Shown piece by piece: positions 43,448-52,640 of a DNA stretch of 53,737 bases (the first letter of the stretch is position 1; each line of letters starts with the position of its first letter). Under the pieces are notes generated by a model. It ran no database searches and had not been told where the DNA came from. It worked only from the letters and a program-made list of their open reading frames with translations. Source of the stretch: an uncultured Eubacteriales bacterium (GTDB lineage Bacteria > Bacillota > Clostridia > Oscillospirales > CAG-272); assembly GCA_934481515.1 (NCBI GenBank), contig CAKSPO010000010.1, positions 1 to 53,737 on the forward strand, read 5' to 3'. The position numbers and the translations under genes were made by a program.

Positions 43448-46296
43448 TTTTCTTCCGCCTCCCGAACACTTGTCAGCATCAAAATCCGATCCGCTCCGAA
43501 CGGAACGCTCTGATACACGGGCGTATAGCGGTCTGCAATCCCGCCGTTCCATTCCCCGCGGAAGGTAAACAGCGTCGGATTTACGCCAAGCGGCTCCGGA
43601 TCCGGACGGAAATGATGCGGTCCGAAGAAGTTTCTCAGGCTTGCGCGAAGCACAATCCGAATGTCGTTATCCCCGACGCGAAGCAAATCGGTAATGTCCT
43701 TTTTGTCATCCAGAACCAAATCTGTCCGTACTCCGTTGACCGTGACCTCTGCAACAAGGAACCTTCCGACCGGCGAAAGGATCCGCCGACCGCTGCCGTC
43801 CCAGACATAGCTTCCGGAAAGCGTGAGCGTTCCACGGAAGAAGGGATACCCGGCGCGGAAAAGTCCGGAGGTCACCGGGGGAAGCGTGCGACGGGGAGAA
43901 AGCAGAAAATCCTCTCCCACCGTAAAATCACCGAGCACATAAGCGCTTTCGATATGCGTGTCATAATAGAGGCAGTTACGCAGGCTTTCGGTGGCAAGCG
44001 GATCAAAGAGCGCAAAATGCACCCCGTCATGCTGAAAATAGTCTACCGAATAACAAAGCTCGTTTTCCCCTGTCTGTATTGCGGCGGAAAGATCCGCTGT
44101 CATGAACAGAAAATCAAAATCGCTCTGCACAAAATTCAACGGCTTGCCGTTGAGCCGGATTTCCGGATACCTGCCCTTTTCCATCCACAGGGAAAGGGGC
44201 ATTTTTTCGCTGACCGTAAAATGCTGACGAATCCAGAACTTTCCCCGATAGTCCGCCCGCAAGAGATCCTCAAAAATCCGTTGCAGAGGAAGCGTCTCTC
44301 CGAAGCGGACGCCATCATAGCTGATCTCCCCCATGTCCAGAACCAGCGCGTTTTCACTGATCTCCGTCACCCGGAACGCCGGGGTAATGTCCTCTGCCAA
44401 AACCTTTTCACCTGACCGGAAAGCTCCCTCCGATTCCGCAAGGATCACGCTTCCGCAGGGATCCAGCAGAAAGTCGTCGTCAATTTCCCGCAAGGTCAGC
44501 GTCTCCAGATCCAGCGCACGGTAGCGACAGGAAATCCCCTCGGTATGCACGCGGCTCGGCTCGGTTCGGGAATAATTTTTGATGAAAAGAAACCTGCCAA
44601 GCTCTCCTTCCCGACTGGTAAGACCGCTCCTGCCGTCCGCACAGGAATAGCGGAATGCGGCAGAAGCGAAAATATCCTCCATCGTGATGTTGGAGGTCAG
44701 CTCTGCCTCTGCGGGAGCGCCGTCCACAAGGGTCAGCCCGCCCAATACCAGCCGTTTCCCTTCAAACTTCTGCAAAAGCGAAAGCGTCTCCGATGCGATC
44801 GTCGTCATTTTGGGAACGACCACCGTCCCATAGCTCCGCTGACCGATGGTAAGGGCATCCCCGTGCACACTTCCGTGGCGTGCAAGAATTCCCTCATCTG
44901 CTACCTGAAAGCGGATGCCGTGCTCCCGGAAGCACTGAATCAAAGCAAAATAGTCGCTTTCCATCGTCCGCTCATAGGAACCCTCTTTGGAGTAATTCAG
45001 ATATGCGGAGCGCAGAGGAGAAATCAGAAGGACATCATAGGTCTCCTCGGTATTGGAAATCAGGTATCCCAATCGGGTAAAATAGTCATTGAAGGAGCGG
45101 AACTGCTCCCACCAGTTGCTCTGCCGGGAAAAGACCGGCGGATGGTCTGTTTTTCCCTGCGCCGCCAGCGAATACGGAAACAGGTGGTGGCACATCAGAC
45201 TGACCCCGTTGAAAAACTGAAACTCCGCGATCGAGCGAAGCTCCTTCGGCGTCACGTCATAGCCGCAGCAGGCAAAGGTCTCTGTCAGAACCTGCCGGAT
45301 TCCAAGCTGGCTTGCCACACTGCCCACCTGCTTCGGCATCAGCTCGGTATGGCAATCCCTTCCCAGCATATCAATACCGGGAATATGCTCGAATTCATAC
45401 GGCTGCATCACGCCCGCGCCCCCCAGCATCTGTCCGTAAAGATTGCACTCCTCAATCCCGTGCCCGGTCAGCATACAGTGATGCGCATCGCACCATTCAT
45501 AGATTCTGCGGAAGAAGTTGTCCGTATAAAGGCGGTTCATCAGCGTATAATAGCGCTCCCGGAAAAGGTACCCGCGTGCATCCTGCAAAAACAGCCAGAT
45601 CAAACCGTCGCGGATGTCCCCGCCGAATTCCTTTTCATAGGCTTCCCGCAGAAAAGGACTGTAGGAGGTCTTTGCCCGATAGCACTGCGGCTCGTCGGTG
45701 AAAAAGCCCTTCAGCTCCCTTCCGAAGCTCTCCGGGAACCGCTTGTAATACTGCTCGTGCGTCTCGTTCAGAAATGCCGTGACCACCTCCGGATTCAATA
45801 TGTCCGTGTTGGCGGGGCTTACCCGCAGATAGACGCAATGACAAACACCGGAGGTCATCTCCTCCGCACACTCCACCCGGACAAAGCCATCCTCACTTTC
45901 CCGGTAATTGACAAACGCCGACGGGTCAAAGGAATCCCGAACCGCGTATTCCAGAAACTGTGCACGGAAGTCCTCCCGCTCCAACAGCTTCCCGCCGACA
46001 AACCCGCTCGGCCAGCCGTTTTCATCGTATATCCACGCATTCATGTGAAGCTCACGCGCTTTTTTCAGACAGGCTTCCACACAGGAAAACCATTTTTCGC
46101 CAAGGTATTCGGTTTTCAGACCGATGCGGGCGTGCATAATAAATCCGCCCATCCCTGCCGCCTTCATGTCCTCAATCTGACGGATCAGATGCTCCTCCTC
46201 CAGTTCATTGTTCCAGCTCCAGAACGGAATCGCCTGATAATCGGTCAGGTCGCCGGAAAAAGCCTTTTCCAGCCGCGTCAAAAGCAGATCTTTCAT
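43444..46296 (-). CDS. large glycoside hydrolase, GH106-like
   Basis: 950 aa, no signal peptide. The N-terminal segment IPFWSWNNELEEEHLIRQ, AAGMGGFIMHARIG, YLGEKWF and WIYDENGWPSGFVGG define the catalytic barrel of the GH106-like rhamnosidase-related group; CGYDVTPKELRS and LMCHHLFPYS follow. The C-terminal third (SGSYVWDGSGRR onward) looks like beta-sandwich domains. Start ATG at 46294-46296 with GGAGGCATCT. It is coupled to the GH125 mannosidase, so it likely removes a sugar cap before or after demannosylation; alpha-rhamnosidase activity is only one option because this group contains many uncharacterised proteins. Confidence 0.75.
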   Translation of the reverse strand: MKDLLLTRLEKAFSGDLTDYQAIPFWSWNNELEEEHLIRQIEDMKAAGMGGFIMHARIGLKTEYLGEKWFSCVEACLKKARELHMNAWIYDENGWPSGFVGGKLLEREDFRAQFLEYAVRDSFDPSAFVNYRESEDGFVRVECAEEMTSGVCHCVYLRVSPANTDILNPEVVTAFLNETHEQYYKRFPESFGRELKGFFTDEPQCYRAKTSYSPFLREAYEKEFGGDIRDGLIWLFLQDARGYLFRERYYTLMNRLYTDNFFRRIYEWCDAHHCMLTGHGIEECNLYGQMLGGAGVMQPYEFEHIPGIDMLGRDCHTELMPKQVGSVASQLGIRQVLTETFACCGYDVTPKELRSIAEFQFFNGVSLMCHHLFPYSLAAQGKTDHPPVFSRQSNWWEQFRSFNDYFTRLGYLISNTEETYDVLLISPLRSAYLNYSKEGSYERTMESDYFALIQCFREHGIRFQVADEGILARHGSVHGDALTIGQRSYGTVVVPKMTTIASETLSLLQKFEGKRLVLGGLTLVDGAPAEAELTSNITMEDIFASAAFRYSCADGRSGLTSREGELGRFLFIKNYSRTEPSRVHTEGISCRYRALDLETLTLREIDDDFLLDPCGSVILAESEGAFRSGEKVLAEDITPAFRVTEISENALVLDMGEISYDGVRFGETLPLQRIFEDLLRADYRGKFWIRQHFTVSEKMPLSLWMEKGRYPEIRLNGKPLNFVQSDFDFLFMTADLSAAIQTGENELCYSVDYFQHDGVHFALFDPLATESLRNCLYYDTHIESAYVLGDFTVGEDFLLSPRRTLPPVTSGLFRAGYPFFRGTLTLSGSYVWDGSGRRILSPVGRFLVAEVTVNGVRTDLVLDDKKDITDLLRVGDNDIRIVLRASLRNFFGPHHFRPDPEPLGVNPTLFTFRGEWNGGIADRYTPVYQSVPFGADRILMLTSVREAEEK

Positions 46297-46328
46297 AGAT
46301 GCCTCCAAAGGAATCGGATATTTTCCTC

Positions 46329-46357
46329 ATTATATCATAGTTCCCGATAAAAAACAA
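46329..46357 (-). promoter_or_regulatory. promoter of the glycosidase pair
   Basis: Minus strand -35 TTGTTT, 17-base spacer, -10 TATAAT, about 30 bases before the start of the large glycosidase. Confidence 0.55.
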
Positions 46358-46404
46358 TCCGCACACACATTTTTTCCGTTTTCCGGAACCTTTTTTCTTT
46401 TTCT

Positions 46405-46433
46405 GCATATTCTGAACCGCCATGGCATAGGTT
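46405..46433 (+). promoter_or_regulatory. sigma-E-like sporulation promoter for spoIIIAH
   Basis: GCATATT, 14-base spacer, CATAGGTT. The -35 matches the Bacillus sigma-E consensus KMATATT exactly and the -10 keeps CATA and the final T of CATACAMT; spacing is canonical. It lies about 30 bases before the spoIIIAH coding start. Confidence 0.5.
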
Positions 46434-46464
46434 ATAGCGAAAGAAAAAACAGGAGGATTCCAAG

Positions 46465-47070
46465 ATGAAACACCAATCAACCGAATTGACCCCCGTTCCG
46501 CGGAAAAGCAACAGGTTCAAAACCTTCGTTCTGAAGATCGGCAAACGGAACATTGTCATCGCCTGCGCCGTGCTCCTGATCGGAGCGGCAGTCTGGCTCA
46601 ACTGGATGCTCTTCTCCGGAAGCGGAGACGGAGGGTACCCGAACTACGACAAGCCCAGCGGAAACATCTCCGAAAACGGGAACAACGACACACCGACCGG
46701 AAACGACAAGACCGATGACGGTTCCGCCTACTTCTCCGCCACCCAGGTCAACCGCCAGAGAGCACGTGACGAAGCGCTGGAGGTTCTTCAGGCAGTCGTA
46801 GACAATGAGGACTCCACCGAAGCCGTAAAGTCGGAAGCACTTGCAAGCATTGCCGCCATTTCGGAGGAGATTCAGAAGGAAGCCAACATTGAGTCGCTCA
46901 TTAAGGCAAAAGGCTTTGAGCAGTGCGTTGCCGTCCTGAACGGAAAAGCGGCAAGCATCGTCGTCAAAGCGGAAAGCCTGCAGGCAGCACAGATCGCCCA
47001 GATCAACGCCATCGTCTATGAGCAGACCGGTATCGCTCCCTCCGGCATTACCATCATCAACAAAAAGTAA
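46465..47070 (+). CDS. spoIIIAH: SpoIIIAH-like stage III sporulation protein
   Basis: 201 aa. A cytosolic N-terminus, one transmembrane helix (about 29-50), a Gly/Asn/Asp-rich linker and a C-terminal YscJ/FliF-like ring-building domain (residues about 85-200) match SpoIIIAH, the mother-cell half of the SpoIIQ-SpoIIIAH channel during engulfment. CAGGAGG precedes the ATG. In most spore formers it is the last gene of the eight-gene spoIIIA operon; here it stands alone between a glycosidase and a transporter. The sigma-E-like promoter supports a sporulation role. Confidence 0.88.
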   Translation: MKHQSTELTPVPRKSNRFKTFVLKIGKRNIVIACAVLLIGAAVWLNWMLFSGSGDGGYPNYDKPSGNISENGNNDTPTGNDKTDDGSAYFSATQVNRQRARDEALEVLQAVVDNEDSTEAVKSEALASIAAISEEIQKEANIESLIKAKGFEQCVAVLNGKAASIVVKAESLQAAQIAQINAIVYEQTGIAPSGITIINKK

Positions 47071-47111
47071 GCCCACCGCTACATCCTTTTCGGAAGGCAC
47101 CCGAAAAAGCA

Positions 47112-47171
47112 AAAGACCTCTTCCCTCACCCCGGTAAAAATACCGGAAGAGAGAGGAAGGGGTCTTTTTTT
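47112..47171. terminator. bidirectional terminator between spoIIIAH and the MATE gene
   Basis: AAGACCTCTTCC pairs with GGAAGGGGTCTT (imperfectly) outside an inner CCGGTA/TACCGG stem; the plus tail is a run of U and the minus tail TTTTGCTTTTT. Confidence 0.85.
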
Positions 47172-47209
47172 CTGTCCGCCAGGAGTTGAAGCATTCCGAC
47201 GCGCAAAAG

Positions 47210-48568
47210 TCAGGTGGCGGTACGCGTCAGGTTTTTCATCCAGTCAAATCGGTTGATTTTCCATACCGCCACAAAGCATTTCAGAATCTGATCGCATTTC
47301 AGGCAGGCAAATACCACCCAAGGCGCGGCGCCAAGCACCGTGGCAACAATCGCAGACGGCAGAACCACCAGAAAAACAAAGAAGGAGTCGTTCCGGAAGA
47401 CGAAAGAAATGTCTCCCCCGCTTTTGACCAGACCGAACAGGCATGCCGCCTGATAGCAGGTTCCCACAGTCGTCACCGACAGCACAGTGATAAACCGCCG
47501 CGCTTCTCCTGCCGCCGCATCACTGATGTTGTAAAGGGAAATGTAAGGATCCCGCAAAAGGAAGAGTCCGGCTCCTGTCAGAACGCCGAGCACAAGAAAA
47601 ATCACCTGCACCGTTTTTGCATATTCGCGCATTTTCCGCTCTTCTCCGGCGCCGATCGTTTTCCCGGTGATGATGCCGACCGCACCGGACATCCCGTTCA
47701 TAACCACATAGGCAAGGCTTCCCAGCGTATTTGCCAGACTCGCCGCCGCCACCACTCCGTCCGCACTCTGACGACCGAGAATGGCGGAGTTCGCCATCAT
47801 ATTGACCGCCCAGACGATCTGCCCCGCCACAATCGGCGTTCCGTACCGTACAAAGTCCCGAAGAAGCTGCCGATCCCACACCAGAAAATCCCGGAATCTG
47901 AGCGACAGCCGGCGATCCACCGCAAACACATAAATGCAGATTATCACCGTTTCCGCAATCCGTGCGATGACCGTTGCAACGGCGGCGCCGCGGATTCCGA
48001 GCGCCGGAAAGCCGCATTTTCCGAAAATCAGCAAATAGTTCAGTACCACGTTGACTGCCAGAGAAACCAGCGACACCCACAGCCCGATCCGCGCGCTCTC
48101 CACGCTCCGCATCGAGGCAATCAGCGCCTGCGTCAGGCAGAAGAAAAGGTAGGAAAACGCGACAACACCCAGATATTCCGCTCCGGCGCGGATGATTTCC
48201 GCATCTCCGGTAAAGAATGATATGATCCACGACGGAAAAGCCGCACAGACCAGCGTCAGTACAGCACCGAAAATCAGAGAAAACCGCGCACCGATGGAAA
48301 TAATCCGCTTGATGCTTCCCGTATCGCGTTTTCCCCAGTACTGCGCCGCAAGGATCAGAATTGCACCTTCAATCCCGGCGCTGAACACCTGCAAAAGCGT
48401 CTGAATCTGCCCGCCCATATAAACACCGGAAATTGCATTATCCCCCAGCATTCCGATCATCAGATTGTCCGCCAACCCAACCGAAAAGGTCACCAGATTC
48501 TGAAGCGCAATCGGAACGGAAAGCCGGACAAGCATCCGGTAAAACGAACGGTCCTTTGTCAGAACCAT
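47210..48568 (-). CDS. MATE family efflux transporter
   Basis: 452 aa with 12 predicted transmembrane helices. LSVPIALQNLVTFSVGLADN and the repeated layout in the second half (FVRYGTPIVAGQIVWAVNMM) are the MATE signature pair. Such transporters export drugs or metabolites using a sodium or proton gradient. The ATG at 48566-48568 with AGAAAGG in front is preferred over a TTG 11 codons earlier. It follows the leucine-rich-repeat lipoprotein gene by 64 bases, same direction. Substrate not readable. Confidence 0.9.
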   Translation of the reverse strand: MVLTKDRSFYRMLVRLSVPIALQNLVTFSVGLADNLMIGMLGDNAISGVYMGGQIQTLLQVFSAGIEGAILILAAQYWGKRDTGSIKRIISIGARFSLIFGAVLTLVCAAFPSWIISFFTGDAEIIRAGAEYLGVVAFSYLFFCLTQALIASMRSVESARIGLWVSLVSLAVNVVLNYLLIFGKCGFPALGIRGAAVATVIARIAETVIICIYVFAVDRRLSLRFRDFLVWDRQLLRDFVRYGTPIVAGQIVWAVNMMANSAILGRQSADGVVAAASLANTLGSLAYVVMNGMSGAVGIITGKTIGAGEERKMREYAKTVQVIFLVLGVLTGAGLFLLRDPYISLYNISDAAAGEARRFITVLSVTTVGTCYQAACLFGLVKSGGDISFVFRNDSFFVFLVVLPSAIVATVLGAAPWVVFACLKCDQILKCFVAVWKINRFDWMKNLTRTAT

Positions 48569-48632
48569 ATCTGCCTTTCTCCCTCCGTCAAACTTTTTCA
48601 AAGAAAATCACACGAAAACCAGACCGCGGCTT

Positions 48633-50027
48633 TTACTGCTCCTCCTCAATTCCCTCCTGTCCGGTTACCTCCCGGATCCGGAAGCAGGAATAAAACGCAT
48701 GCTTTCCGAGTCGCCGGACCCCGCCGAGCGACACGCGTGAAAGGGACGAGCAGTTTGCAAACGCAGAAGCCGGAAGAGCCGTCAGGCTCTCCGGAAGCGC
48801 AATCTCAGACAGAGCCGTACAACCGGAAAACGCGGCAATTCCCATGCTCTCCAACCCCTCGGAAAAAGTCAGCGTCCGGAGCGCCGTGCAACCGGAAAAC
48901 GCCAGCTCCCCAATCCGCCGCAGAGAGCCGGGAAGCTCCGCCTGCCAAAGCGAGGTACAACCTGCAAAGGCACGGACGCCGATGGAAACAAGTCCCTCCG
49001 GCAGCACCGCTTCCTTCAGACCGGCGCACTCGTAAAACGCATAATTCTCCAATGCATGGCAGGAAGAAAGAAGCTCCACCCGCGAAAGGGTTGCAGGATA
49101 ATATCCTTTGGAAAACTCCGGTGCCTCCGCGCCAAAGAGATACGCAAGATACCCGTGCTCTCCGTTCCCGGCACCGACAAACGGAAGCGTCAGAACCGAA
49201 AGCCGGGAACAGCCGAACAGCATTCCGAACCCCATGGAAGCCGTGCCCTCACCGAACGAAAGCCGTTCCAGCGAGGAGCAAAGCGCCAGAGCATATTCCC
49301 CGAACTCCGTTACGTTTTCCAGATGCTCTATCCAAAGCAGGGAGGAACACTGATAAAGTGCAAATTTTCCTGCTTTTTTCAACGTCTCCGGAAGAATCAG
49401 ATACTCCAGATCGTTGCAGTCAAACAAAGCATAGTCCGGAAGCACTTCATAGTTTCCCCCAAGGGAGAGCAGCTTCAGCGACGGCGGAACATCCCGTGCA
49501 TTGTCCCGGTAATCGGCAGAACCGAACAAAATTCCGAGAAACTGCCCGGACTGTGCATCCGAGCCGAGCAGCGGCGTACGCAGTGCCCGCAAAGCGGTGC
49601 AGCCGGCAAGTGCTCCTGCTTCGATGAAGGCGATTCCGTCCGGCAGGAACAAGACCTCCAGCCCGTCATTTCCGGAAAACGCCGTTGCCGCAACTCCGCT
49701 CACCGGAATTTCCCCGATGCGTGCCGGAATCCGTACCAGACGATCCGTTCCGTGATATTCCGTCACGACCAGAGAGCCGTTTTTCTCTTCCGTTCCGAAC
49801 GCATCCCCGTCGGTCTCCGGCACTGACTCCAATTCCGTCTGCAAATCGCGCAGACCCGCGTCGGGTGTCGGTATCTTCACCGGCGAGGTATCCGCTTCCG
49901 TAATCCCGGTGGTCTCCCCCGTCGGCTCCTCCGTCCCTCCGTCGGGATTTCCCCCGCACGCACTTGCCGTCAGCACCGCCAAAAGAAGCGCGCCCGCCAA
50001 CAGCTGCCGTTTGATTCTCCGTATCAT
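48633..50027 (-). CDS. BspA-type leucine-rich-repeat surface lipoprotein
   Basis: 464 aa. Signal peptide MIRRIKRQLLAGALLLAVL followed by the lipobox LTASAC (lipid anchor on Cys about 24), a Thr/Glu/Pro-rich linker to about residue 80, then about ten BspA-type repeats of roughly 23 residues (pattern AFSGCTALRTLTFSEGLESM). The repeats are frequently interrupted by short insertions. BspA-like proteins on gut bacteria and others bind host or bacterial surfaces. The ATG at 50025-50027 follows AAAGGAAAACG; promoter at 50101-50129. Confidence 0.88.
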   Translation of the reverse strand: MIRRIKRQLLAGALLLAVLTASACGGNPDGGTEEPTGETTGITEADTSPVKIPTPDAGLRDLQTELESVPETDGDAFGTEEKNGSLVVTEYHGTDRLVRIPARIGEIPVSGVAATAFSGNDGLEVLFLPDGIAFIEAGALAGCTALRALRTPLLGSDAQSGQFLGILFGSADYRDNARDVPPSLKLLSLGGNYEVLPDYALFDCNDLEYLILPETLKKAGKFALYQCSSLLWIEHLENVTEFGEYALALCSSLERLSFGEGTASMGFGMLFGCSRLSVLTLPFVGAGNGEHGYLAYLFGAEAPEFSKGYYPATLSRVELLSSCHALENYAFYECAGLKEAVLPEGLVSIGVRAFAGCTSLWQAELPGSLRRIGELAFSGCTALRTLTFSEGLESMGIAAFSGCTALSEIALPESLTALPASAFANCSSLSRVSLGGVRRLGKHAFYSCFRIREVTGQEGIEEEQ

Positions 50028-50100
50028 TCGTTTTCCTTTCCGCCGCCCGGTACCGTCCAAAACGAAACCGGTGGGCATCGGAAGTATTGTTTACCGATTC

Positions 50101-50129
50101 ATTTTAGCACAGTACGACCTTTTCTGCAA
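50101..50129 (-). promoter_or_regulatory. promoter of the leucine-rich-repeat gene
   Basis: Minus strand -35 TTGCAG, 17-base spacer, extended -10 TGCTAAAAT. Confidence 0.6.
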
Positions 50130-50170
50130 GAGTTTCTTTGCAGAATTCCGGATTCATTCACGGAAAATTC

Positions 50171-50199
50171 TTGTATTGTGCGCAAAAGAATGGTACAAT
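50171..50199 (+). promoter_or_regulatory. promoter of the rluA-DUF3810 pair
   Basis: -35 TTGTAT, 17-base spacer, -10 TACAAT, about 75 bases before the coding start. Confidence 0.6.
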
Positions 50200-50274
50200 A
50201 TAAAAAAGACCGGACGGCGCGGTGCAATGATCCGCCGTCCCCTTATCCATAAGCATTCAGACCCGGGAGGCAGT

Positions 50275-51216
50275 ATGCAGTACCTGATTTCCGAGGAGGA
50301 AGCGGGAACGTCGCTCCTGCATTGGATTCGGGAAACCCTGCATCCCTCCTCCAAAATGCTCAAATATCTCAAATATAAGCCAGACGGCATCTGCGTCAAC
50401 GGCGAAAACCGCACCGTCCGGTATCTGTTGCAGACCGGCGACCGGGTCGAACTGTCGCTGACCGACGATGCCGACGCCTCCGGAATTGTTCCGAGAGACC
50501 TGCCGCTGAAAATCCTTTACGAGGATGACCAGCTGGTCGTTCCCTCCAAGCCCGCGGGGATGCCGACACATCCCTCCCGCGACCACGCCGACGATACCGT
50601 GGCAAATGCGCTTGCTTTCCGTTACCGGACCGCGGGCATTCCGTTTGTCTTCCGTCCCGTCAACCGGCTGGATCGGAACACCAGCGGACTTTTGCTGGTC
50701 GCCCGGAATAAGCTGGCGGCAGGAAGACTGACCGAACAGCTTCAGGCGGGTACCTTTGAAAAGCGTTACCTCGCCGTGCTGGACGGAGAACTCCGGGAAT
50801 CCTCCGGGAGCATCTGCACCTGCCTTCACCGTACCGCAAAAAGTATCATCGTGCGCGAAACCTGCCCGCCGACCGAACCGGACGCAGAGCCTGCGCATAC
50901 CGAATTCCGCGTGCTTGCAACCGTTCCGGGACATACACTGGTTCTTGCCCGACCCATTACAGGCAGAACGCACCAGTTGCGGGTACACTTTGCTTCCGTC
51001 GGTCACCCCATTACGGGAGACGATCTCTACGGCTCCCCCTCACCGCAGATCAACCGTCAGGCACTGCATGCACTTTTTCTGTCATTCCCGCACCCCATCC
51101 GAGGGGAACGGATCTCGCTGACCGCCCCTCTGCCGCCGGATCTGCGCACGCTTGTGGAAGCATTGTTCCCGCAATTTCCGACGGAATTTCAAACCGGAAA
51201 GGAGCTGTACCTGTGA
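50275..51216 (+). CDS. RluA family 23S rRNA/tRNA pseudouridine synthase
   Basis: 313 aa. An S4-like N-terminal part (LKYLKYKPDGICVNG, VRYLLQTGDRVEL) precedes the RluA catalytic domain with RPVNRLDRNTSGLLLVA (catalytic Asp in RLD) and RPITGRTHQLRVHFASVGHPI. It converts specific uridines in rRNA or tRNA to pseudouridine. GGGAGG sits 5 bases before the ATG; the frame is open upstream but with no ribosome site. It overlaps the next gene's GTG start by 4 bases. Target site not predictable. Confidence 0.92.
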   Translation: MQYLISEEEAGTSLLHWIRETLHPSSKMLKYLKYKPDGICVNGENRTVRYLLQTGDRVELSLTDDADASGIVPRDLPLKILYEDDQLVVPSKPAGMPTHPSRDHADDTVANALAFRYRTAGIPFVFRPVNRLDRNTSGLLLVARNKLAAGRLTEQLQAGTFEKRYLAVLDGELRESSGSICTCLHRTAKSIIVRETCPPTEPDAEPAHTEFRVLATVPGHTLVLARPITGRTHQLRVHFASVGHPITGDDLYGSPSPQINRQALHALFLSFPHPIRGERISLTAPLPPDLRTLVEALFPQFPTEFQTGKELYL

Positions 51217-52367
51217 AACCCTCCGCCCCTGACATTCGTCCATTGGAACCGCTGAATGCTCCCGCAGCCGAAAAAAAGCAGAAACTTCCCCGCTTCTGCC
51301 TGGCGGTGTACGTACTGTGCGGCATCAGCCTGCTTCTCTATCTTGCCTTTGTTCAAAGTCCCGGCTTTGCGGACTGGTTCAATGAAACCATCAGTGTCGC
51401 CGGCAGACGGATTCTCGCTTACCTGACCTCGTGGATTCCGTTTTCCGCCGCAGAGCTGTTGCTGATTCTGCTGCCCTTCTGGCTGGTTCTTTTGGTGACG
51501 CTTGCCGTCCGCAACTCCCGGAGCCTGCGTGCGGCACTCCGCTACGCCGGAATCCTTCTCTCCGTCATCGGAACGGTACTGGTACTGTTCGTCTGGAACT
51601 TTGCCGCAGGATACTACGGAACCTCCCTTGACCAAAAGCTGCAGCTGGAGCGCAAAGCGGTCAGCGCGGAGGAGTTGTCCGGAACTGCCGAAATTCTTGC
51701 GGGTGAGTTGCGCGTCCTGACGGATGAAATCACATTTCTGGAGGGAGGGACCTCCCTTATGCCGTATTCCTACCGGGAGCTATCCCACAGGTTGATACAG
51801 GCGTATGACCGCCTTGCAGACCGCTACGACTTTGTAGACAGCTTTTCCTCCGCGGTCAAGCCCGTGATGCTGAGTGAACCGATGTCCTATACGCACATTA
51901 CCGGTGTCTACACTTTTTTCACCGGAGAAGCCAACCTGAACGTCAACTTCCCGGACTATACCCTCCCCTACACCGCCGCACACGAGATGGCGCATCAGCG
52001 CGGCTTTGCACGGGAGGACGAGGCGAATTTTGTCGCTTTTCTGGTCTGCATGGAGTCGGAAGACCCCTATATCCGCTACAGCGCCTGTCTAAACGTATTT
52101 GAATATGTTGCCTCCGCGCTTTACCGGGCGGACGCGGATGCCTACCGGAAGATATACGCAAGCCTTCCGGCACAGATTCGCGCAGAGGAGCATGCCTACA
52201 GCCTCTTTTTTGACAAATACCGGGATAACGTCGCCGCAAACGTCAGCCAGGCAACCAACGATGCCTATCTGAAATCCCAGGGGTCCTCCGAGGGAACCCG
52301 GAGCTATAACATGGTCGTGGATCTGACCGTCGCCTACTACCGCTCTGCACTTTCCGAAGCCAACTGA
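51213..52367 (+). CDS. DUF3810 membrane protein, putative metalloprotease
   Basis: 384 aa. Three predicted transmembrane segments in the first 135 residues (about 28-48, 70-95, 108-130) and an extracytoplasmic C-terminal domain with the zinc motif HEMAHQRGF and a downstream EDEANF, as in gluzincin-like DUF3810 proteins. The start is a GTG overlapping the RluA stop (GTGA), with AAAGGAG in front. Function of the family is not established; the zinc motif suggests peptide-bond cleavage at the cell surface. A stable hairpin follows. Confidence 0.85.
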   Translation: MKPSAPDIRPLEPLNAPAAEKKQKLPRFCLAVYVLCGISLLLYLAFVQSPGFADWFNETISVAGRRILAYLTSWIPFSAAELLLILLPFWLVLLVTLAVRNSRSLRAALRYAGILLSVIGTVLVLFVWNFAAGYYGTSLDQKLQLERKAVSAEELSGTAEILAGELRVLTDEITFLEGGTSLMPYSYRELSHRLIQAYDRLADRYDFVDSFSSAVKPVMLSEPMSYTHITGVYTFFTGEANLNVNFPDYTLPYTAAHEMAHQRGFAREDEANFVAFLVCMESEDPYIRYSACLNVFEYVASALYRADADAYRKIYASLPAQIRAEEHAYSLFFDKYRDNVAANVSQATNDAYLKSQGSSEGTRSYNMVVDLTVAYYRSALSEAN

Positions 52368-52382
52368 ACAACACCGTTCCCC

Positions 52383-52420
52383 TTGCCGGGCAGAAGACCT
52401 GTTGCGTCTCTGCCCGGCAA
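52383..52420 (+). other. 12-bp hairpin after DUF3810 gene
   Basis: TTGCCGGGCAGA and TCTGCCCGGCAA pair perfectly around a 14-base loop. The following ATCTTGA is a weak U-run, so termination is plausible but not certain. Confidence 0.5.
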
Positions 52421-52632
52421 ATCTTGACCGCGCGAAAGCAATGTCCGACTGCACCGGAAAGCCGGCAGAAATCAGACCGATGACAGCTCCCGCAGGGGAA
52501 CCTCCCGCTTTTTTCGAACCATCCGCTCCCCGGCATCATACACTGACAGCAGAGATGCCGTTTCCCTTTTCCGGAAGAAAATAAAAAAATCGGAAAAAAT
52601 GGAAAAAGCTCTTTTTTTCCGTGAAAATCTAT

Positions 52633-52640
52633 GCTATAAT
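52633..52640 (+). promoter_or_regulatory. extended -10 promoter candidate for murA
   Basis: GCTATAAT preceded by T forms TGCTATAAT, an extended -10 element. At 17 bases upstream only TTTTTT is found, so it would rely on the extended -10. Confidence 0.5.
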
